Part shown: positions 63,674 to 64,000 of the stretch, piece by piece
Layout: every line of letters begins with the position of its first letter
Position numbering within the stretch: the first letter of the stretch is position 1
Assembly: GCA_019239425.1 (NCBI GenBank)
Contig: JAFAZX010000012.1
Location: 115,680-179,679 of the forward strand
From: Acidobacteriota bacterium
Lineage (GTDB): Bacteria > Acidobacteriota > Blastocatellia > Pyrinomonadales > Pyrinomonadaceae
DNA: 64,000 bases
Reading direction: 5' to 3'
Translations under genes and position numbers: made by a program
Notes under the pieces: generated by a model
The model's input: the letters and a program-made list of their open reading frames with translations, nothing else
Database searches by the model: none
Told to the model about the DNA's origin: nothing

Positions 63674-64000
63674 CTACCTCAAGCCGGCGTAAGCGACCCC
63701 GGTCAGGTTCCCTTGCGCTAAGGTCAGCGCCCTCTTCTCAGTGCCGTCCAGTCTCGCGGAATAGACCGAGCCGCCGAGGTCGGAGAAGAACATCCGACCG
63801 CCCTTCAAATCGAGCGACAGCCCGATGGCCTCCATCAGGTCGCCGACGAGAACCTCCGGCCCTCCGCCGGGCTGCGCGTCCAGCGCCGCGCGGCTCACGG
63901 TGTTGCCCCGCGGCGGGTTGCCGCGGTCAGTCCAGTAGAGCATGCGTCTGCCGAGGTCGAGTTCGAGGTCAATCGGCTCGGGCAGGCGGTCGAAGAGCAC
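63674..64000 (-). CDS. YWTD-type beta-propeller (SMP-30-like) protein, 5' end missing
   Basis: The last 108 residues of a leftward gene cut by the window edge. The sequence has two propeller blades: IDLELDLGRRMLYWTDRGNP and LSLDLKGGRMFFSDLGGSVY, i.e. YWTD or FSD signatures followed by an SRA/SARLDG strand. Such propellers are common in SMP-30-like lactonases or LDL-receptor-type domains. It is the first visible gene of the catabolic run. An in-frame GTG at 64000 is simply the edge. Function is unassigned. Confidence 0.75.
   Translation of the reverse strand: MLFDRLPEPIDLELDLGRRMLYWTDRGNPPRGNTVSRAALDAQPGGGPEVLVGDLMEAIGLSLDLKGGRMFFSDLGGSVYSARLDGTEKRALTLAQGNLTGVAYAGLR

Overview
This is high-GC bacterial DNA (about 68-70% GC by eye) with dense genes, short intergenic gaps and a strong G/C bias at third codon positions. 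The gene content suggests Acidobacteriota, most likely class Blastocatellia: a giant SBBP beta-propeller/Calx-beta/DUF4214 exported protein, an ECF sigma/anti-sigma pair followed by HEAT-repeat proteins, many Tat or Sec exported proteins, and intergenic spacers filled with short-word inverted repeats. This assignment is inferred from family content, not from a marker gene. No rRNA, tRNA or CRISPR array was seen.

Layout. 1-5.1 kb: end of a SurA/PpiD-type prolyl isomerase, an exported protein of unknown function, a membrane-anchored CxxCH haem protein and a large unknown protein with a PD-(D/E)XK-like site. 5.1-12.1 kb: the SBBP giant behind a near-consensus promoter, mug, a small coiled-coil ORF, msrA, a MATE transporter and a DUF1992 protein. 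12.2-17.2 kb: ECF sigma factor, zinc-finger anti-sigma factor, two HEAT-repeat proteins and def. 17.3-24.2 kb: NCS2 permease, an EEP-fold hydrolase, a small membrane protein, treS and an exported PQQ-like propeller. 24.5-34.0 kb: a bacterial alpha-2-macroglobulin island (DUF1175 protein, 1642-aa macroglobulin with a CTEQ thioester, a membrane protein, and a tri-domain transpeptidase-SpoIID-gluzincin protein), resembling the yfaT/yfaS neighbourhood of enterobacteria. 34.2-41.8 kb: ctaA, a small hypothetical, an M50-like protease, moaC, an S9 peptidase, moeA, a nucleotidyltransferase and a DinB protein. 42.0-54.6 kb: AraC regulator, Tat-exported multicopper oxidase plus SCO protein, sulfatase, GH97 glycosidase, a truncated second sulfatase, a PLP decarboxylase, a GT2 glycosyltransferase, and a YqcI/YcgG-DUF1989 pair. 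54.6-64 kb: one leftward run of CoA-thioester catabolism genes (acyl-CoA dehydrogenase, two enoyl-CoA hydratases, CoA transferase, acyl-CoA ligase) with ribA, a double YCII protein, a lipase-like hydrolase and a truncated OsmC.

The most unusual structural feature is a set of about fifteen palindromic elements from at least eight unrelated sequence families in the first 43 kb. They sit directly against stop codons or between genes, and several are nested concentrically, one palindrome sitting at the centre of another; the clearest is a three-tier structure around 19,989/19,990 with a 50-bp perfect palindrome at its core. Two lie inside coding sequence and are read in frame. None was seen in the right-hand 21 kb, where two truncated genes occur instead. 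The most interesting protein systems are the macroglobulin island with its tri-domain wall enzyme and the YqcI/YcgG-DUF1989 cassette, which may make an N-hydroxylated or N-nitroso arginine derivative.
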